A stretch of 64,000 nt of DNA from Phyllobacterium lublinensis (GTDB lineage: Bacteria > Pseudomonadota > Alphaproteobacteria > Rhizobiales > Rhizobiaceae), in contig NZ_JAIUDQ010000020.1 of assembly GCF_020164435.1 (NCBI RefSeq), positions 1-64,000 on the forward strand, given 5' to 3'. Shown one piece after another: positions 26,078 through 38,224 of this stretch (the first letter of the stretch is position 1; the number at the start of each line of letters is the position of its first letter). The notes beneath the pieces are model-generated. The model did no database searches. It was not told where the DNA came from and was given only the letters and a program-made list of their open reading frames with translations. The position numbers and the translations under genes were made by a program.

Positions 26078-26671
26078 ATGAACAAACGCCTGCTGCCCTT
26101 CCTGATTGTGGCAATTGCACTCCTTGCGGCCGGGACCGGCTGGATCACTTTTCAGTCGTCCCGCGAGACAGCCAATGGCGGCAGCCAGGGTCCATTTGGC
26201 ACCCCGTTCCAGTTGACGACAATGAATGACGAGCCGATTACCGAGGCCGCGTTTCGCCAGAAGCCGTCAGCGGTGTTCTTCGGATTTACCCATTGTCCCG
26301 AAGTTTGCCCGACGACGCTGTTCGAGCTTGACGGCTGGTTGAAGAAGCTGGGCGTGGACGGCAAGGACATCAATGCATATTTCGTGACGGTGGATCCTGA
26401 ACGCGATACGTCTGCCATCATGAAATCTTACGTCTCAAATGTCTCCGACCGCATCATTGGTGTGACCGGGGATCCGGGGAAGATGGAAGCGATGCTGAAG
26501 GGCTATGGCGTCTATGCGCGCAAGGTTCCCGTCGAGGGCAAGGATTATACGATGGATCATACCGCCTCGATTTTTCTGCTGGACAGCAAGGGCGGTTTCT
26601 TCGGTACCATTGCCTACGGCGAAAATCCTGATACGGCTGTCGAGAAATTGAAACGCCTCTCCGAGAGCTAG
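26078..26671 (+). CDS. SCO family copper protein
   Basis: A 197-residue inner-membrane-anchored thioredoxin-fold protein (anchor about residues 5-22) with [17 protein letters not shown] containing the CxxxC copper site, the [10 protein letters not shown] strand, and the copper-binding His in [13 protein letters not shown] proteins deliver copper to the CuA site of cytochrome c oxidase or act as thiol-disulfide agents. It follows a tiny membrane protein and precedes prmA by 23 bases. No oxidase genes are in the window. Confidence 0.93.
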   Translation: MNKRLLPFLIVAIALLAAGTGWITFQSSRETANGGSQGPFGTPFQLTTMNDEPITEAAFRQKPSAVFFGFTHCPEVCPTTLFELDGWLKKLGVDGKDINAYFVTVDPERDTSAIMKSYVSNVSDRIIGVTGDPGKMEAMLKGYGVYARKVPVEGKDYTMDHTASIFLLDSKGGFFGTIAYGENPDTAVEKLKRLSES

Positions 26672-26694
26672 CGAATACCGAAAGCCATTGCCCG

Positions 26695-27588
26695 ATGACC
26701 ACCCAGACCCGACTTTTCCTCACCGCCGGCAAGATCGAAGCCGAGCGTGTATTCGCTCTGCTTGAACGAGCCTTCGAGGATGAGGGCCTTCCGATCTCCA
26801 CCTCGGAGATCGATGAAGACCGCGAGATATTCGAGGTTTCAGTCTATACGTTTGAACCGGACGAGATCGAGAGCCGCATCCGGGATATACTCGGCAGCGA
26901 TGCGTTTGGCCTGGAGCTCAAGCGCGAGCAGGTGCCGGACATCGATTGGGTGGCGCATTCTCTCGAAGGGTTGAAACCGGTTCGCGCCGGGCGATTCTTT
27001 GTGCACGGCTCGCATGACCGCAACAAGCGCCGCATCAATGACCTCGCCATCGAAATCGACGCGGGGCTGGCATTCGGCACTGGCCATCACGGCACCACAT
27101 CCGGTTGTCTCGACATGATCGGCGAAGTAATCCGGCGCGAACACCCGCGCAGCGCACTGGATCTTGGAACCGGCAGTGCGGTGCTCGCCATCGGAATTGC
27201 GAAACTCGCGCCAATTCCTGTCCTGGCGACGGATATTGACCCGATCGCCGTTGCCGTAGCACGGGAGAATGTGGTGAAGAACGGCGTCGCATCACGCGTA
27301 CAGACGGAGACTGCGACAGGCTTTCATCATCCGGCGATGCGCTTCGCCGCACCGTTCGACTTGATCGTCGCCAACATACTTGCCCGTCCGCTGATGCAGC
27401 TAGCGCCCGCAATGCGCAGACACCTTGCCTGGGGCGGCTCGCTGATCCTTTCAGGAATACTGGAAACCCAGCGCGACAAGGTTCTCGCCGCCTACCGTGT
27501 GCAGGGACTGTTTCATCAAAAGACACTGCGGCGTGAGGGCTGGGTCACGCTGCACCTTAAAGCGAACGCAGCCCCCAAGGCGCTCTAG
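26695..27588 (+). CDS. prmA: Ribosomal protein L11 methyltransferase
   Basis: A 297-residue enzyme that trimethylates ribosomal protein L11. The SAM site is visible as [17 protein letters not shown], followed by [20 protein letters not shown] and [14 protein letters not shown], the PrmA signature. Upstream [20 protein letters not shown] matches the L11-binding loop. Its stop TAG is the first three bases of a palindromic element whose other arm supplies the stop of a small minus-strand gene. Confidence 0.95.
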   Translation: MTTQTRLFLTAGKIEAERVFALLERAFEDEGLPISTSEIDEDREIFEVSVYTFEPDEIESRIRDILGSDAFGLELKREQVPDIDWVAHSLEGLKPVRAGRFFVHGSHDRNKRRINDLAIEIDAGLAFGTGHHGTTSGCLDMIGEVIRREHPRSALDLGTGSAVLAIGIAKLAPIPVLATDIDPIAVAVARENVVKNGVASRVQTETATGFHHPAMRFAAPFDLIVANILARPLMQLAPAMRRHLAWGGSLILSGILETQRDKVLAAYRVQGLFHQKTLRREGWVTLHLKANAAPKAL

Positions 27589-27617
27589 AGCCTTTCGTGG
27601 CTACACGAAGGCCTCTA
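27586..27617. repeat. REP-like palindrome, copy 2, TAG-to-TAG between convergent genes
   Basis: A 32-bp palindrome running from the TAG stop of prmA on the plus strand to CTA, which is the TAG stop of the 46-residue gene on the minus strand. Inner arms CCTTTCGTG/CACGAAGG surround GCTA. Copy 1 at 17179-17218 shares the arms and the TGGCTACACG core. Confidence 0.75.
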
Positions 27618-27755
27618 GACGTAATAGTTGGTGTGTCTGGTTCTCTCGCGCGTTCCATCGATGGGCCGGACCGCATACCGGCGCATTTGAACCGCGCGGT
27701 AGGCAATCAGATTATCGAGTGCTGTCTTGAAAAAACCGCGGATCCTGTCTGCCAT
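27615..27755 (-). CDS. 46-residue basic protein (unannotated small ORF)
   Basis: A small Arg/Tyr-rich protein: MADRIRGFFKTALDNLIAYR, then an AVQMRRYAVRP region and a TRERTRHTNYYV tail. The ATG has GGAG 7 bases upstream, and the stop TAG lies in the shared palindrome with prmA. It has an amphipathic N-terminal helix and no Cys. It is too short for many gene callers. I do not recognise the family; it recalls the short Arg-rich proteins common in rhizobia. Real gene status is inferred from the ribosome site and stop placement. Confidence 0.5.
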   Translation of the reverse strand: MADRIRGFFKTALDNLIAYRAVQMRRYAVRPIDGTRERTRHTNYYV

Positions 27756-28000
27756 CTCTCATCTCCATGATAACTGCTGGCAACTGATCCTCCCGTTACA
27801 AAGATGGTGATTCGATTGGACGCGAACCAGCGCCAATCCGGCATGGCAGCCATGTTCATCGCGCATATGCGGATGTAATAATTGTGTAATGGGTAAGTGA
27901 CCGACTCGTACATCAACAACAGAATCTGGTCGTCCTCCATTGCGCCCGAGAGGTCGGGAAGATAGGTTTCCGCCTCCAACAGCAGAGGTTCCAATTCATC

Positions 28001-29842
28001 ATGTTCCAGTCGTTTGAGGTCGTTAGCAATCCGGCAACCGCGGCCCCCCGGGTCGCAAAGCTGCGCGCCGAGCTCGAAAGCCTTGGTCTTGACGGCTTTC
28101 TCGTTCCGCGCGCCGATGAACATCAGGGCGAATACGTACCCGAAAGAGCCCGACGCCTGGCTTGGCTGACGGGCTTCACTGGGTCAGCTGGCGTTGCGCT
28201 GATCATGAAGACCAAGGCGTACCTGTTCGTCGACGGCCGATATACGCTACAGGCCGCCGAACAGACCGATCCCGAAATCTTCACCATTGAAAGCCTTGTG
28301 GACACGCCGCCCCCGGTCTGGCTGCGCAATACCGAGAAACAGCTGACGATAGGCTTCGACCCCTGGCTGCACACCATCAGCGAAACCAAGTCGCTGCGCG
28401 AAGCGCTCGAAAAGAACGGCGGCAGCCTCGTCGCCGTCAAGGACAACCTGGTCGACAACATCTGGGACGATCAGCCGGCACCACCGCTTGAGGCTGTTAC
28501 CATCCAGCCGGAGAAATTTGCAGGCAAGCTTGCCAGCGAAAAGCTGCATGAACTGGCCGAGGCCGTCAGCAAGGCCAAGGCTGACGCGACAATCCTGACA
28601 GATCCGTCCTCGATTGCCTGGGCATTCAACATTCGCGGCAATGACGTCAGCAATACACCGCTGCCTCTGGCTTTCGCGCTGCTTCCCGCGTCGGGGGAGC
28701 CTCTGCTCTTCATCGACAAGCGCAAGCTGCCGATCGAGACTGAGGCATATCTTACACAGCTTTCGACATTGCGCCCGCCCTCAGCACTGGATAGCGACGT
28801 CGCGACATTCGCATCTGCGGGGAAGACGGTGCTGCTTGATCCGGCTCTGGCCGCTGAAAAGTTGCGTCTGATCGTCGAACAGGCCGGTGGCAATGTCGTC
28901 GATGGCCTTGATCCGGCACGGCTGCCTCGCGCCATCAAGAACTCGACCGAGCTCGAAGGGGCACGCAAATCGCATGAACGCGACGGCGTGGCCATGGTGT
29001 CGTTCCTCTCCTGGATTGACGAACAGGCTCCCGGCACGATTGACGAAATCATTGCAGCGACGAAGCTCGAGGAAACCCGCCGCACTGTTGCCGAAGGCTT
29101 CCAGATGCCGCTCGAAAATCTCTCATTCGACAGCATTTCCGGCGCTGGACCGAATGGCGCTTTTGCGCATTACCGCGTCAGCACCGCATCAAACCGCACA
29201 TTGCAGGACCGCGAGCTCTATCTGATTGATAGTGGCGGCCAGTACCGCGATGGCACGACCGACATCACCCGCACGCTTCCGGTCGGCAAGCCGACCGAGG
29301 ACATGAAACGCAAATTCACGCTGGTACTGAAGGGCATGATCGCCATTTCCACCGCGCGCTTCCCCAAAGGCACGCGCGGCATGGACATAGATGCTCTTGC
29401 GCGCATTGCGTTGTGGAAGCACGGCTATGACTACGGTCATGGGACCGGCCACGGTGTCGGGTCGTTTCTATCCGTGCATGAAGGACCGCAAAGCATCTCC
29501 AAACGCGGTGTGCACGAGCTGTTGCCGGGCATGATCCTCTCCAACGAGCCCGGTTACTACAAGCCCGGTCCCGGTGGATATGGCATTCGCACGGAAAACC
29601 TTCTGATCGTAACCGAGCCTGAGGTGCCCCAAGGCGGTGACATCGCCATGATGGGCTTCGAAACCATCACGCTCTGCCCGATAGACAAGCGGCTGATCGA
29701 TACGAGCCTACTCATGCGCGAAGAACTGGTCTGGCTGGACGCCTATCATGCGCGGGTTCGCGAGGCGCTTCTGCCACACACGAATGGACAAGCTCGCGAA
29801 TGGCTCGTCAAAGCCACCGAGCCGCTGACTCACAACAGTTGA
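28001..29842 (+). CDS. pepP: Aminopeptidase P (Xaa-Pro aminopeptidase)
   Basis: A 613-residue M24B metallopeptidase that removes an N-terminal residue before proline. The C-terminal pita-bread fold has LIDSGGQYRDGTTDITRTL (metal Asp pair), YGHGTGHGVGSFLSVHEGPQ (metal His), MILSNEPGYYKPG and IRTENLLIV (metal Glu residues). The N-terminal half contains two creatinase-like domains, the three-domain form usual for bacterial/eukaryotic cytosolic APP. A strong ribosome site is not seen at 28001. It converges on azlD. Confidence 0.92.
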   Translation: MFQSFEVVSNPATAAPRVAKLRAELESLGLDGFLVPRADEHQGEYVPERARRLAWLTGFTGSAGVALIMKTKAYLFVDGRYTLQAAEQTDPEIFTIESLVDTPPPVWLRNTEKQLTIGFDPWLHTISETKSLREALEKNGGSLVAVKDNLVDNIWDDQPAPPLEAVTIQPEKFAGKLASEKLHELAEAVSKAKADATILTDPSSIAWAFNIRGNDVSNTPLPLAFALLPASGEPLLFIDKRKLPIETEAYLTQLSTLRPPSALDSDVATFASAGKTVLLDPALAAEKLRLIVEQAGGNVVDGLDPARLPRAIKNSTELEGARKSHERDGVAMVSFLSWIDEQAPGTIDEIIAATKLEETRRTVAEGFQMPLENLSFDSISGAGPNGAFAHYRVSTASNRTLQDRELYLIDSGGQYRDGTTDITRTLPVGKPTEDMKRKFTLVLKGMIAISTARFPKGTRGMDIDALARIALWKHGYDYGHGTGHGVGSFLSVHEGPQSISKRGVHELLPGMILSNEPGYYKPGPGGYGIRTENLLIVTEPEVPQGGDIAMMGFETITLCPIDKRLIDTSLLMREELVWLDAYHARVREALLPHTNGQAREWLVKATEPLTHNS

Positions 29843-29855
29843 GATAAGGATAGGT

Positions 29856-30149
29856 CTAGGAAAACTGGCGCATCAGAATGATGGCCGCTGCGCCAGCGAT
29901 AAACATGGTCAGGGCATTGAACCGCAGCGCAACCAGCCCCGCAAACGCCAATGCCAAGAGGCCACGCCAGTCTGCCGTAGCGGCAGCTGGCGCAACCAGT
30001 GTCGTGAGAACCGCGGCAGGCACGGCATTGAGCGCCACTTCGACACGGGGATGAATGCGCTCGAACCGCGACAACACGAGATGGCCACCGATGCGCGTAA
30101 GGAAGGTCAGCACTGCCCCGGCTATGATAATCCAGAATATCGACGACAT
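29856..30149 (-). CDS. azlD: AzlD, small subunit of branched-chain amino acid exporter
   Basis: A 97-residue, three-helix membrane protein with FLTRIGGHLVLSRFERIHPR and ALNAVPAAVLTTLVAPA, the AzlD signature. With AzlC it makes an exporter linked to branched-chain amino acids and azaleucine resistance. Its ATG shares one base with the azlC stop (TGATG), so the pair is translationally coupled. Confidence 0.93.
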   Translation of the reverse strand: MSSIFWIIIAGAVLTFLTRIGGHLVLSRFERIHPRVEVALNAVPAAVLTTLVAPAAATADWRGLLALAFAGLVALRFNALTMFIAGAAAIILMRQFS

Positions 30150-30895
30150 CAGCGTTTACCCCTTGCACGCTCCGGCTTGGCGACGATCACCGCCACGATG
30201 ATCCCGGCCAGCGCGCCAATGCTGACATGCCAGGGTGAGCCGATCGTCTTGTAGGCGATGATCGAGACAACAGCACTGGCGATGACGATGGCTGCCCAGT
30301 TGTCACGCTTGCGAAAGCCCATGACGAGACCAAGGAAATAGATCGGCAGCAACATGTCGATGCCAAGCGCGTGCGGATCGGAAATGAGGTTGCCGAAGAG
30401 CCCGCCAATCCAGGCCTCCGTTACCCACATGACATAGATCGGAGTGGCAACGCCGAGATACCAGACGAACGTGACGGCCTTACCGGATTCGGCACGCTTT
30501 TCGGTTTCCGCATATTGCGGGTCGGTCAAAAGGAAATAGCTCAGAGCGCTCTGCAGCGGTTTGAAGTGACCGATACGCCGTCCCACGGCCGCAGAATACA
30601 GCACGTGGCGAAAATTGACCGCAAAGATCGAGAACACGATCAACCAAGCCGGGATGTGCTGGCCGAAGAGCTCGATGCCAACCATCTGGCTCGCACCGCC
30701 AAAGATCGCGGCGCTCATAAGGACAGCTTCAAAAACGCTGAAGCCGTTATCGACCGCCAGGGCGCCAAACAGCAGGCCGAAAGGTGCCGACGCAATCATG
30801 ATAGGCAGACCTTTGGCAAAGCCTTCCCAGAATTGCGAACTGCGGGTACCCGCATTCACCGGAATCGATTCCCGTTGATATATTTGTTCATCCAT
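30149..30895 (-). CDS. azlC: AzlC, large subunit of branched-chain amino acid exporter
   Basis: A 248-residue multi-helix membrane protein with the AzlC pattern FWEGFAKGLPIMIASAPFGL, GGASQMVGIELFGQ and NFRHVLYSAAVGRRIGHF. It forms an inner-membrane amino acid exporter with the adjoining AzlD. The operon is divergent from a cupin gene; the ~150-bp gap carries a GGTGGC/GCCACC hairpin, not obviously regulatory. Confidence 0.93.
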   Translation of the reverse strand: MDEQIYQRESIPVNAGTRSSQFWEGFAKGLPIMIASAPFGLLFGALAVDNGFSVFEAVLMSAAIFGGASQMVGIELFGQHIPAWLIVFSIFAVNFRHVLYSAAVGRRIGHFKPLQSALSYFLLTDPQYAETEKRAESGKAVTFVWYLGVATPIYVMWVTEAWIGGLFGNLISDPHALGIDMLLPIYFLGLVMGFRKRDNWAAIVIASAVVSIIAYKTIGSPWHVSIGALAGIIVAVIVAKPERARGKR

Positions 30896-31048
30896 CGATC
30901 TGCTCTAGGCCAGGATGGTCAGGCTGTCACGTGAGATTTGTTGATCAATACCATCAATGTTGCTGCAGCAAGCCTCCATCCCCTCCTTCTTGTCTCGGAC
31001 TTTGCTGGTGGCTAGGGTGCCACCGGGTCTGGTGAAAGGGAGAAAGCC

Positions 31049-31395
31049 ATGACGCATGTTATTGATCGTGACGTCTGGGCAGAGGGTCCGGACCTCTGGC
31101 ACGGGGAAGTGACCGGCAAGCCCTATGGCACCCCTGTGTCAATCATCTTCAATTCCCAGCAACGCATCGGCGGCGGGCCGCGGCTCCACAAGCATCCCTA
31201 CACCGAGACGTTCATCATCCGCAAAGGTCACGCGCGCTTCACAGTCGGTAGTGAAATAATTGATGCCCATGAGGGCCAGATCGTTGTTGCTCCTGCCGAT
31301 ACACCGCACAAATTCGAGAATCTCGGACCGGGAATCCTGGAGACAATCGATATCCATGCCAACGAGGTGTTCATTACTGAGTGGCTTGAATCACG

Positions 31396-31399
<4 letters not shown>
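31049..31399 (+). CDS. Cupin-domain protein
   Basis: A 116-residue single cupin barrel. Motif 1 is RLHKHPYTETFIIRKGHARF with the metal-ligand His and Glu; motif 2 is VVAPADTPHKFENLG with the second His. It probably binds a divalent metal; substrate not predictable. The ribosome site GGGAGAA precedes ATG 31049. Its TAG stop interlocks with the TAG of the convergent DUF2461 gene inside CTAG. Confidence 0.85.
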
Positions 31400-34274
<2,875 letters not shown>

Positions 34275-34364
34275 TTAGCCTATGGCATGCGAAAATGCAT
34301 CGTGCAAAGTTAGGCTGGTAAGACAGTTATGCGTGGTTCGACAAGCCGGATTGCAGCCATCCGA

Positions 34365-36035
34365 TCAAGCTGCATTCTCTCTCAGCAGGCGAACCGCTGC
34401 GGCACGTGCTTCCTCTGTCACGCTGGCACCAGCGAGCATCCGGGCGATTTCTTCCTGCCGGTCGTCCGTTTCCATGGCGCGGATTGAGGTGGCCACGCGA
34501 TCGTTTCCGCTCGCCGCCTTGGCGATGAGGAAATGGGTCTGCGCCCGCGCCGCCACCTGCGGCGCATGGGTCACCGACAGCACCTGGACTTGTCCGGCAA
34601 GACGCCGCAGACGTTGGCCAATGGCGTCAGCAACGGCGCCACCAACACCCGTATCAATCTCGTCAAACACCAGTGTCGGTGCCGAGCCACGGTCGGCAAG
34701 CGCCACCTTCAGAGCCAGCAGGAAACGCGAAAGCTCGCCGCCGGATGCGACTTTCATCATTGGACCCGGACGCGTGCCGGGGTTGGTCCGAACCCAATAT
34801 TCGACCGTGTCGATGCCTTCGGCTGCCCGGTTCTCCGCATCCGTCGTCATCTCGACAATGAATTCGGCCCGCTCAAGTTTCAGTGCCGGAAGTTCGGCCA
34901 TCACCGCCTGTTTCAAATGATCTGAAGTCTCGCGCCGGTCTTTCGAAAGCGCCAGTGCGGCCTGGTCATAGGCCTCACGAGCGGCCATCGCTTCCTTTTC
35001 CAACGCAGCAAGCCGTTCGGCACCGGCGTCGATATCGGCGAGGTCTGCATCCATCTTGTCCCGCAGGGCAGCGAGGTCATCCACCGGAACCGAATATTTG
35101 CGGGCCGCAGCGCGAAGCGCGAAAAGGCGCTCTTCCGTTTGTTCGAGAACACGTGGATCGAAGTCGATGGCGCGGATGGCTTGCTCGATGCCATTCTGGG
35201 CCTCGGCCAGCGCATTCAACGCTTCATCGATCGCCTTGACCACCGGTTCGAGCAATTGCGGTGCTTCCGGCACCTTGCGCTCAAGCCGCCGCACGAGGCT
35301 GGCGAGCGATGGAACGGGTGACGCGCCGCCAGAGAGAACCTCATTGGCATCATTGACATCGCCGGCAATCTTTTCCGAGCGCATCATGTCGGTGCGCTTG
35401 ATCGCCAGCATCTCTTCTTCCTGGGGTTCCGGATCAAGCTTGGCAAGCTCTTCGACTGAAGCCCGCAGATAATCGGCCTCGCGTGTCGCAGCTTCCACCC
35501 TGGCCCGGTGGCGAACCAGCGTGTTCTCGGCATCGCGCCATGTCTTGTGGGCCGTGCGCACCAGAGCAGCCTTCGTTTCAAGCGCTCCGAACGCATCAAG
35601 CAGCGTGCGGTGAATGTCGATGTCGATCAGGGCGCGATCATCGTGTTGGCCATGGATCTCGACCAGCTTGCGGCCAAGCTCCTTGAGCAAGGTGACACTT
35701 GCGGCCTGATCATTGATGAAGACGCGGCTGCGTCCGTCAGCCGTTTGCACCCGGCGCAGGATGATGTCGCCATCGTCATCGATATCATTTTCGCGCAGCA
35801 GCGATCGTGCTGGATGGCCGCCCATGACATCGAACACGGCCGTCACCTGCCCCTGCTCCGCCCCGTGCCGGACGAGCGAAGCGTCGCCACGCGCGCCGAG
35901 GGCGAGCGACAGGGCGTCAAGGAGGATCGATTTGCCGGCGCCGGTCTCACCAGTGAGAACAGACAAGCCTTCGCGAAACTCGATGTCGAGCCGTTCAATT
36001 AGAACAATATCGCGGATCGACAGATGCGAAAGCAT
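34365..36035 (-). CDS. recN: DNA repair protein RecN
   Basis: A 556-residue SMC-like ATPase acting in double-strand break repair. It has Walker A LTGETGAGKSILLDALSLAL at residues 28-46, long coiled-coil arms, and the C-terminal half with FDEIDTGVGGAVADAIGQ (Walker B), and VLSVTHAPQVAARAQTHFL (switch His). Length and domain order are standard. It lies 12 bases downstream of bamD. No SOS box was located with confidence. Confidence 0.96.
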   Translation of the reverse strand: MLSHLSIRDIVLIERLDIEFREGLSVLTGETGAGKSILLDALSLALGARGDASLVRHGAEQGQVTAVFDVMGGHPARSLLRENDIDDDGDIILRRVQTADGRSRVFINDQAASVTLLKELGRKLVEIHGQHDDRALIDIDIHRTLLDAFGALETKAALVRTAHKTWRDAENTLVRHRARVEAATREADYLRASVEELAKLDPEPQEEEMLAIKRTDMMRSEKIAGDVNDANEVLSGGASPVPSLASLVRRLERKVPEAPQLLEPVVKAIDEALNALAEAQNGIEQAIRAIDFDPRVLEQTEERLFALRAAARKYSVPVDDLAALRDKMDADLADIDAGAERLAALEKEAMAAREAYDQAALALSKDRRETSDHLKQAVMAELPALKLERAEFIVEMTTDAENRAAEGIDTVEYWVRTNPGTRPGPMMKVASGGELSRFLLALKVALADRGSAPTLVFDEIDTGVGGAVADAIGQRLRRLAGQVQVLSVTHAPQVAARAQTHFLIAKAASGNDRVATSIRAMETDDRQEEIARMLAGASVTEEARAAAVRLLRENAA

Positions 36036-36047
36036 GGATTGCCCGGA

Positions 36048-36935
36048 TTAGACGCCGTCTTTGCCGCCAGTGATTGCCGCCGCGGCCTTTGACAACCATG
36101 AACCCGTGCTTTCACGTGGCTCAAGGCCACCACTTTGCAAGAGCTTGTAACTATCCTTGTACCATTCACTATCCGGATAGTTCTGGCCAAGTACAGCAGC
36201 CGCCGCCTGGGCTTCATTCGTCAGGCCGAGTGCGTAGTTTGCCTCAACCAGTCGCGCCAGTGCTTCTTCGACGTGACGCGTATTGGAGTATTGCTCGACG
36301 ACAACGCGGAAGCGCTTGATCGCTGCCAGATATTCCTTGCGCTCGAGATAGTAGCGGCCCACCTGCATTTCCTTGCCGGCAAGCTGGTCACGGCCAAAAC
36401 GGATCTTGGCCTTGGAATCCTCGACATATTCGGAATCGGGGAACCGCTCGACCACTTCGCTGAAAGCGGCTATCGAACGGCGCGACATGCTCTGCTCGCG
36501 CGTCACATCCGGTATCTGGCGATAGTAGCAAAGGCCGGTGATGTAATAAGCGTAGGCCGCCTCCGGCTGCGTCGGATAAAGCGCGATATAACGCTTGGTC
36601 ATGGCAAGCGCATCATCATACTTGCCGGCGCGATAGTTCGCGAACGCACCCATGACCAGAGATTTACGGGCGAATTCCGAATAGGGATGCTGACGATCGA
36701 CGGCATCGAATTTCTTGGCAGCCTCGGCAAGGCGGCCGGAATTCAGATTGGCAAGTGCCTGGTTGTACAGGACGTCCGCAGGTTCGATTGTGTCGACATA
36801 GGCGTTCAGATCGATATCATCATCTTTGGATGCACAACCAGAAATGGCGATAGCGCTGGCAATTGGAACAAGAAGAAGGGCCATGCGGGCCCTGTGGCCC
36901 CACCCCGTATTCATCGACATTCTGCAATTCGCCAT
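36048..36935 (-). CDS. bamD: Outer-membrane assembly lipoprotein BamD
   Basis: A 295-residue lipoprotein of the BAM complex, which folds outer-membrane beta-barrels. The signal peptide ends with the lipobox AISGC; the mature part contains tetratricopeptide-like repeats ([60 protein letters not shown]). The ATG at 36935 has GGAG close upstream; an earlier in-frame start would put 23 extra residues before the signal. It lies in the conserved order lpxC...bamD-recN-ligA, here split by an insert. Confidence 0.93.
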   Translation of the reverse strand: MANCRMSMNTGWGHRARMALLLVPIASAIAISGCASKDDDIDLNAYVDTIEPADVLYNQALANLNSGRLAEAAKKFDAVDRQHPYSEFARKSLVMGAFANYRAGKYDDALAMTKRYIALYPTQPEAAYAYYITGLCYYRQIPDVTREQSMSRRSIAAFSEVVERFPDSEYVEDSKAKIRFGRDQLAGKEMQVGRYYLERKEYLAAIKRFRVVVEQYSNTRHVEEALARLVEANYALGLTNEAQAAAAVLGQNYPDSEWYKDSYKLLQSGGLEPRESTGSWLSKAAAAITGGKDGV

Positions 36936-37119
36936 GCTGTCTCCGGCCCCACATAATAGTTTAAGAGCATTGATCGCAAACCCGATATCACGTTTGCGGC
37001 TCACGCTCTAGGCATACCTAATCTTACCGTCGGTTGGGCGCTCATAAACCACAAGCCGACAGAATCAGCAATCTTATTGCCGTGTAATCGTCCAATTTTG
37101 TGGCGAACCTGAAATGAAT

Positions 37120-37689
37120 TCAATCTTGTTTCGGTAATGATATGTGGCCGACCCGGTAGGCCTGAACACCGGGGCCCGGCATCAATGGGCGCGGCTCGCC
37201 CCAAAGTTGCAAGCGAACGCGCGTCCAACTCGCCGGCTCAAAGGCCGAAATGGAGGCAAGCGCCCTACCGTTCTGCACGTCGTCGAAGACTTCCTCGCTT
37301 TCACGTTGTCGCAATTCGCCAAGCGCTGAATGCGCTGCCGTGACCCGCATTTCGCGCGTCACAAACGTTGCCTGCGCAACGTCGGGAGACAAATGAGCCT
37401 TCCAGATGAACCAGGTCCTGACCACGGGCCAGCCAAATGAGCGCGTGAGTGCAGCAAAGCCCTCGCCAGTCAGGAAATCATTCAAGCCGTCCTCATGGTT
37501 CCAGAGATAGAATGGAGCATAGAGGTTCTCGCGGCTTTGGGTTCCATCGCCGCTCCGCGCCGTCAGGTAAGCCTTGAGTTTCAGATTGGGGAAATTGTCG
37601 AGCAGATGGCCCTTCTCAGCTATGCGGCGGTCGATGATCGTCATGTCGTAGTCTGCGGGCAATGGAAAACTGTATTGCATGGCAATCAT
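37120..37689 (-). CDS. DUF4865 family protein
   Basis: A 189-residue soluble protein with MQYSFPLPADYDMTIIDRRI, KAYLTARSGDGTQSRENLYA, FYLWNHEDGLNDFLTGEGF and SFGWPVVRTW, the DUF4865 pattern. The family is unknown in function and commonly sits beside tautomerase genes with a LysR regulator, as here. The ATG at 37689 (MIAMQYS) has GGGAG 8 bases upstream. It is 27 bases downstream of the tautomerase gene. Confidence 0.87.
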   Translation of the reverse strand: MIAMQYSFPLPADYDMTIIDRRIAEKGHLLDNFPNLKLKAYLTARSGDGTQSRENLYAPFYLWNHEDGLNDFLTGEGFAALTRSFGWPVVRTWFIWKAHLSPDVAQATFVTREMRVTAAHSALGELRQRESEEVFDDVQNGRALASISAFEPASWTRVRLQLWGEPRPLMPGPGVQAYRVGHISLPKQD

Positions 37690-37716
37690 GGCAGGTGCTC
37701 CCATAAAGCAATGACT

Positions 37717-38106
37717 TCAAACTGATTCCAGCATCTGGGTATCCCCGTTGCCAAACGACCATTCGTCCCTGCTCGAGGTGCTGACGATGATCATTATATC
37801 TTCCGGCCTTATCCCTGGTGCCTTGCCAAGCAATGCTACCAGCCGCTTGTAAAATGCCTTTTTCGTCGCTGTATCCCGCGGCTTGCCCGTCGTAATTGCG
37901 AACAGGATGAAATCGTCGGAACGCGGCCCGCCAAAATAATTGCGGTCGAAGATCAATTCGTTGGGGCGGTGCTGATGAATGGCCTGAAACCGGTCGTCCG
38001 CCGGCACGTTGAACGCTTCTACCATTGCTTGATGCAGGCTGTCGGAAACGGCTCTAAGGTATTCGGGCGATTTGCCTTCAAGCAGCGAGATACGGGTAAA
38101 TGGCAT
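37717..38106 (-). CDS. Tautomerase-family protein
   Basis: A 129-residue protein with an MPFTRISLLEGKS start, so Pro2 becomes the N-terminal catalytic base after Met removal, and EYLRAVSDSLHQAMVEAFNV, ELIFDRNYFGG, RPEDIMIIV. These are tautomerase/MIF-like features. It is divergent from a LysR regulator at 118 bp and is followed by DUF4865. The natural substrate is not known. Confidence 0.88.
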   Translation of the reverse strand: MPFTRISLLEGKSPEYLRAVSDSLHQAMVEAFNVPADDRFQAIHQHRPNELIFDRNYFGGPRSDDFILFAITTGKPRDTATKKAFYKRLVALLGKAPGIRPEDIMIIVSTSSRDEWSFGNGDTQMLESV

Positions 38107-38224
38107 CGGAACTCTCCTTGAGGTCGGTGGCCAATAAACTTGACCTCGAATTTATAGACGCGCATATTAATCCTGAAAATCAGAAAAATATGAACAAATA
38201 GTCCTGAAAAAATGGATAATTAAA

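Noticed and set aside
27707-28123. Minus-strand ORF of 138 residues overlapping the pepP start
   Set aside because: It overlaps both pepP and the small 46-residue gene in other frames and lacks a ribosome site; some stretches look protein-like but there is no family match I know.
38165-38215. Possible LysR T-N11-A box in the promoter gap
   Set aside because: Only direct CCTGAAAA repeats are clear; no convincing inverted site could be assigned.
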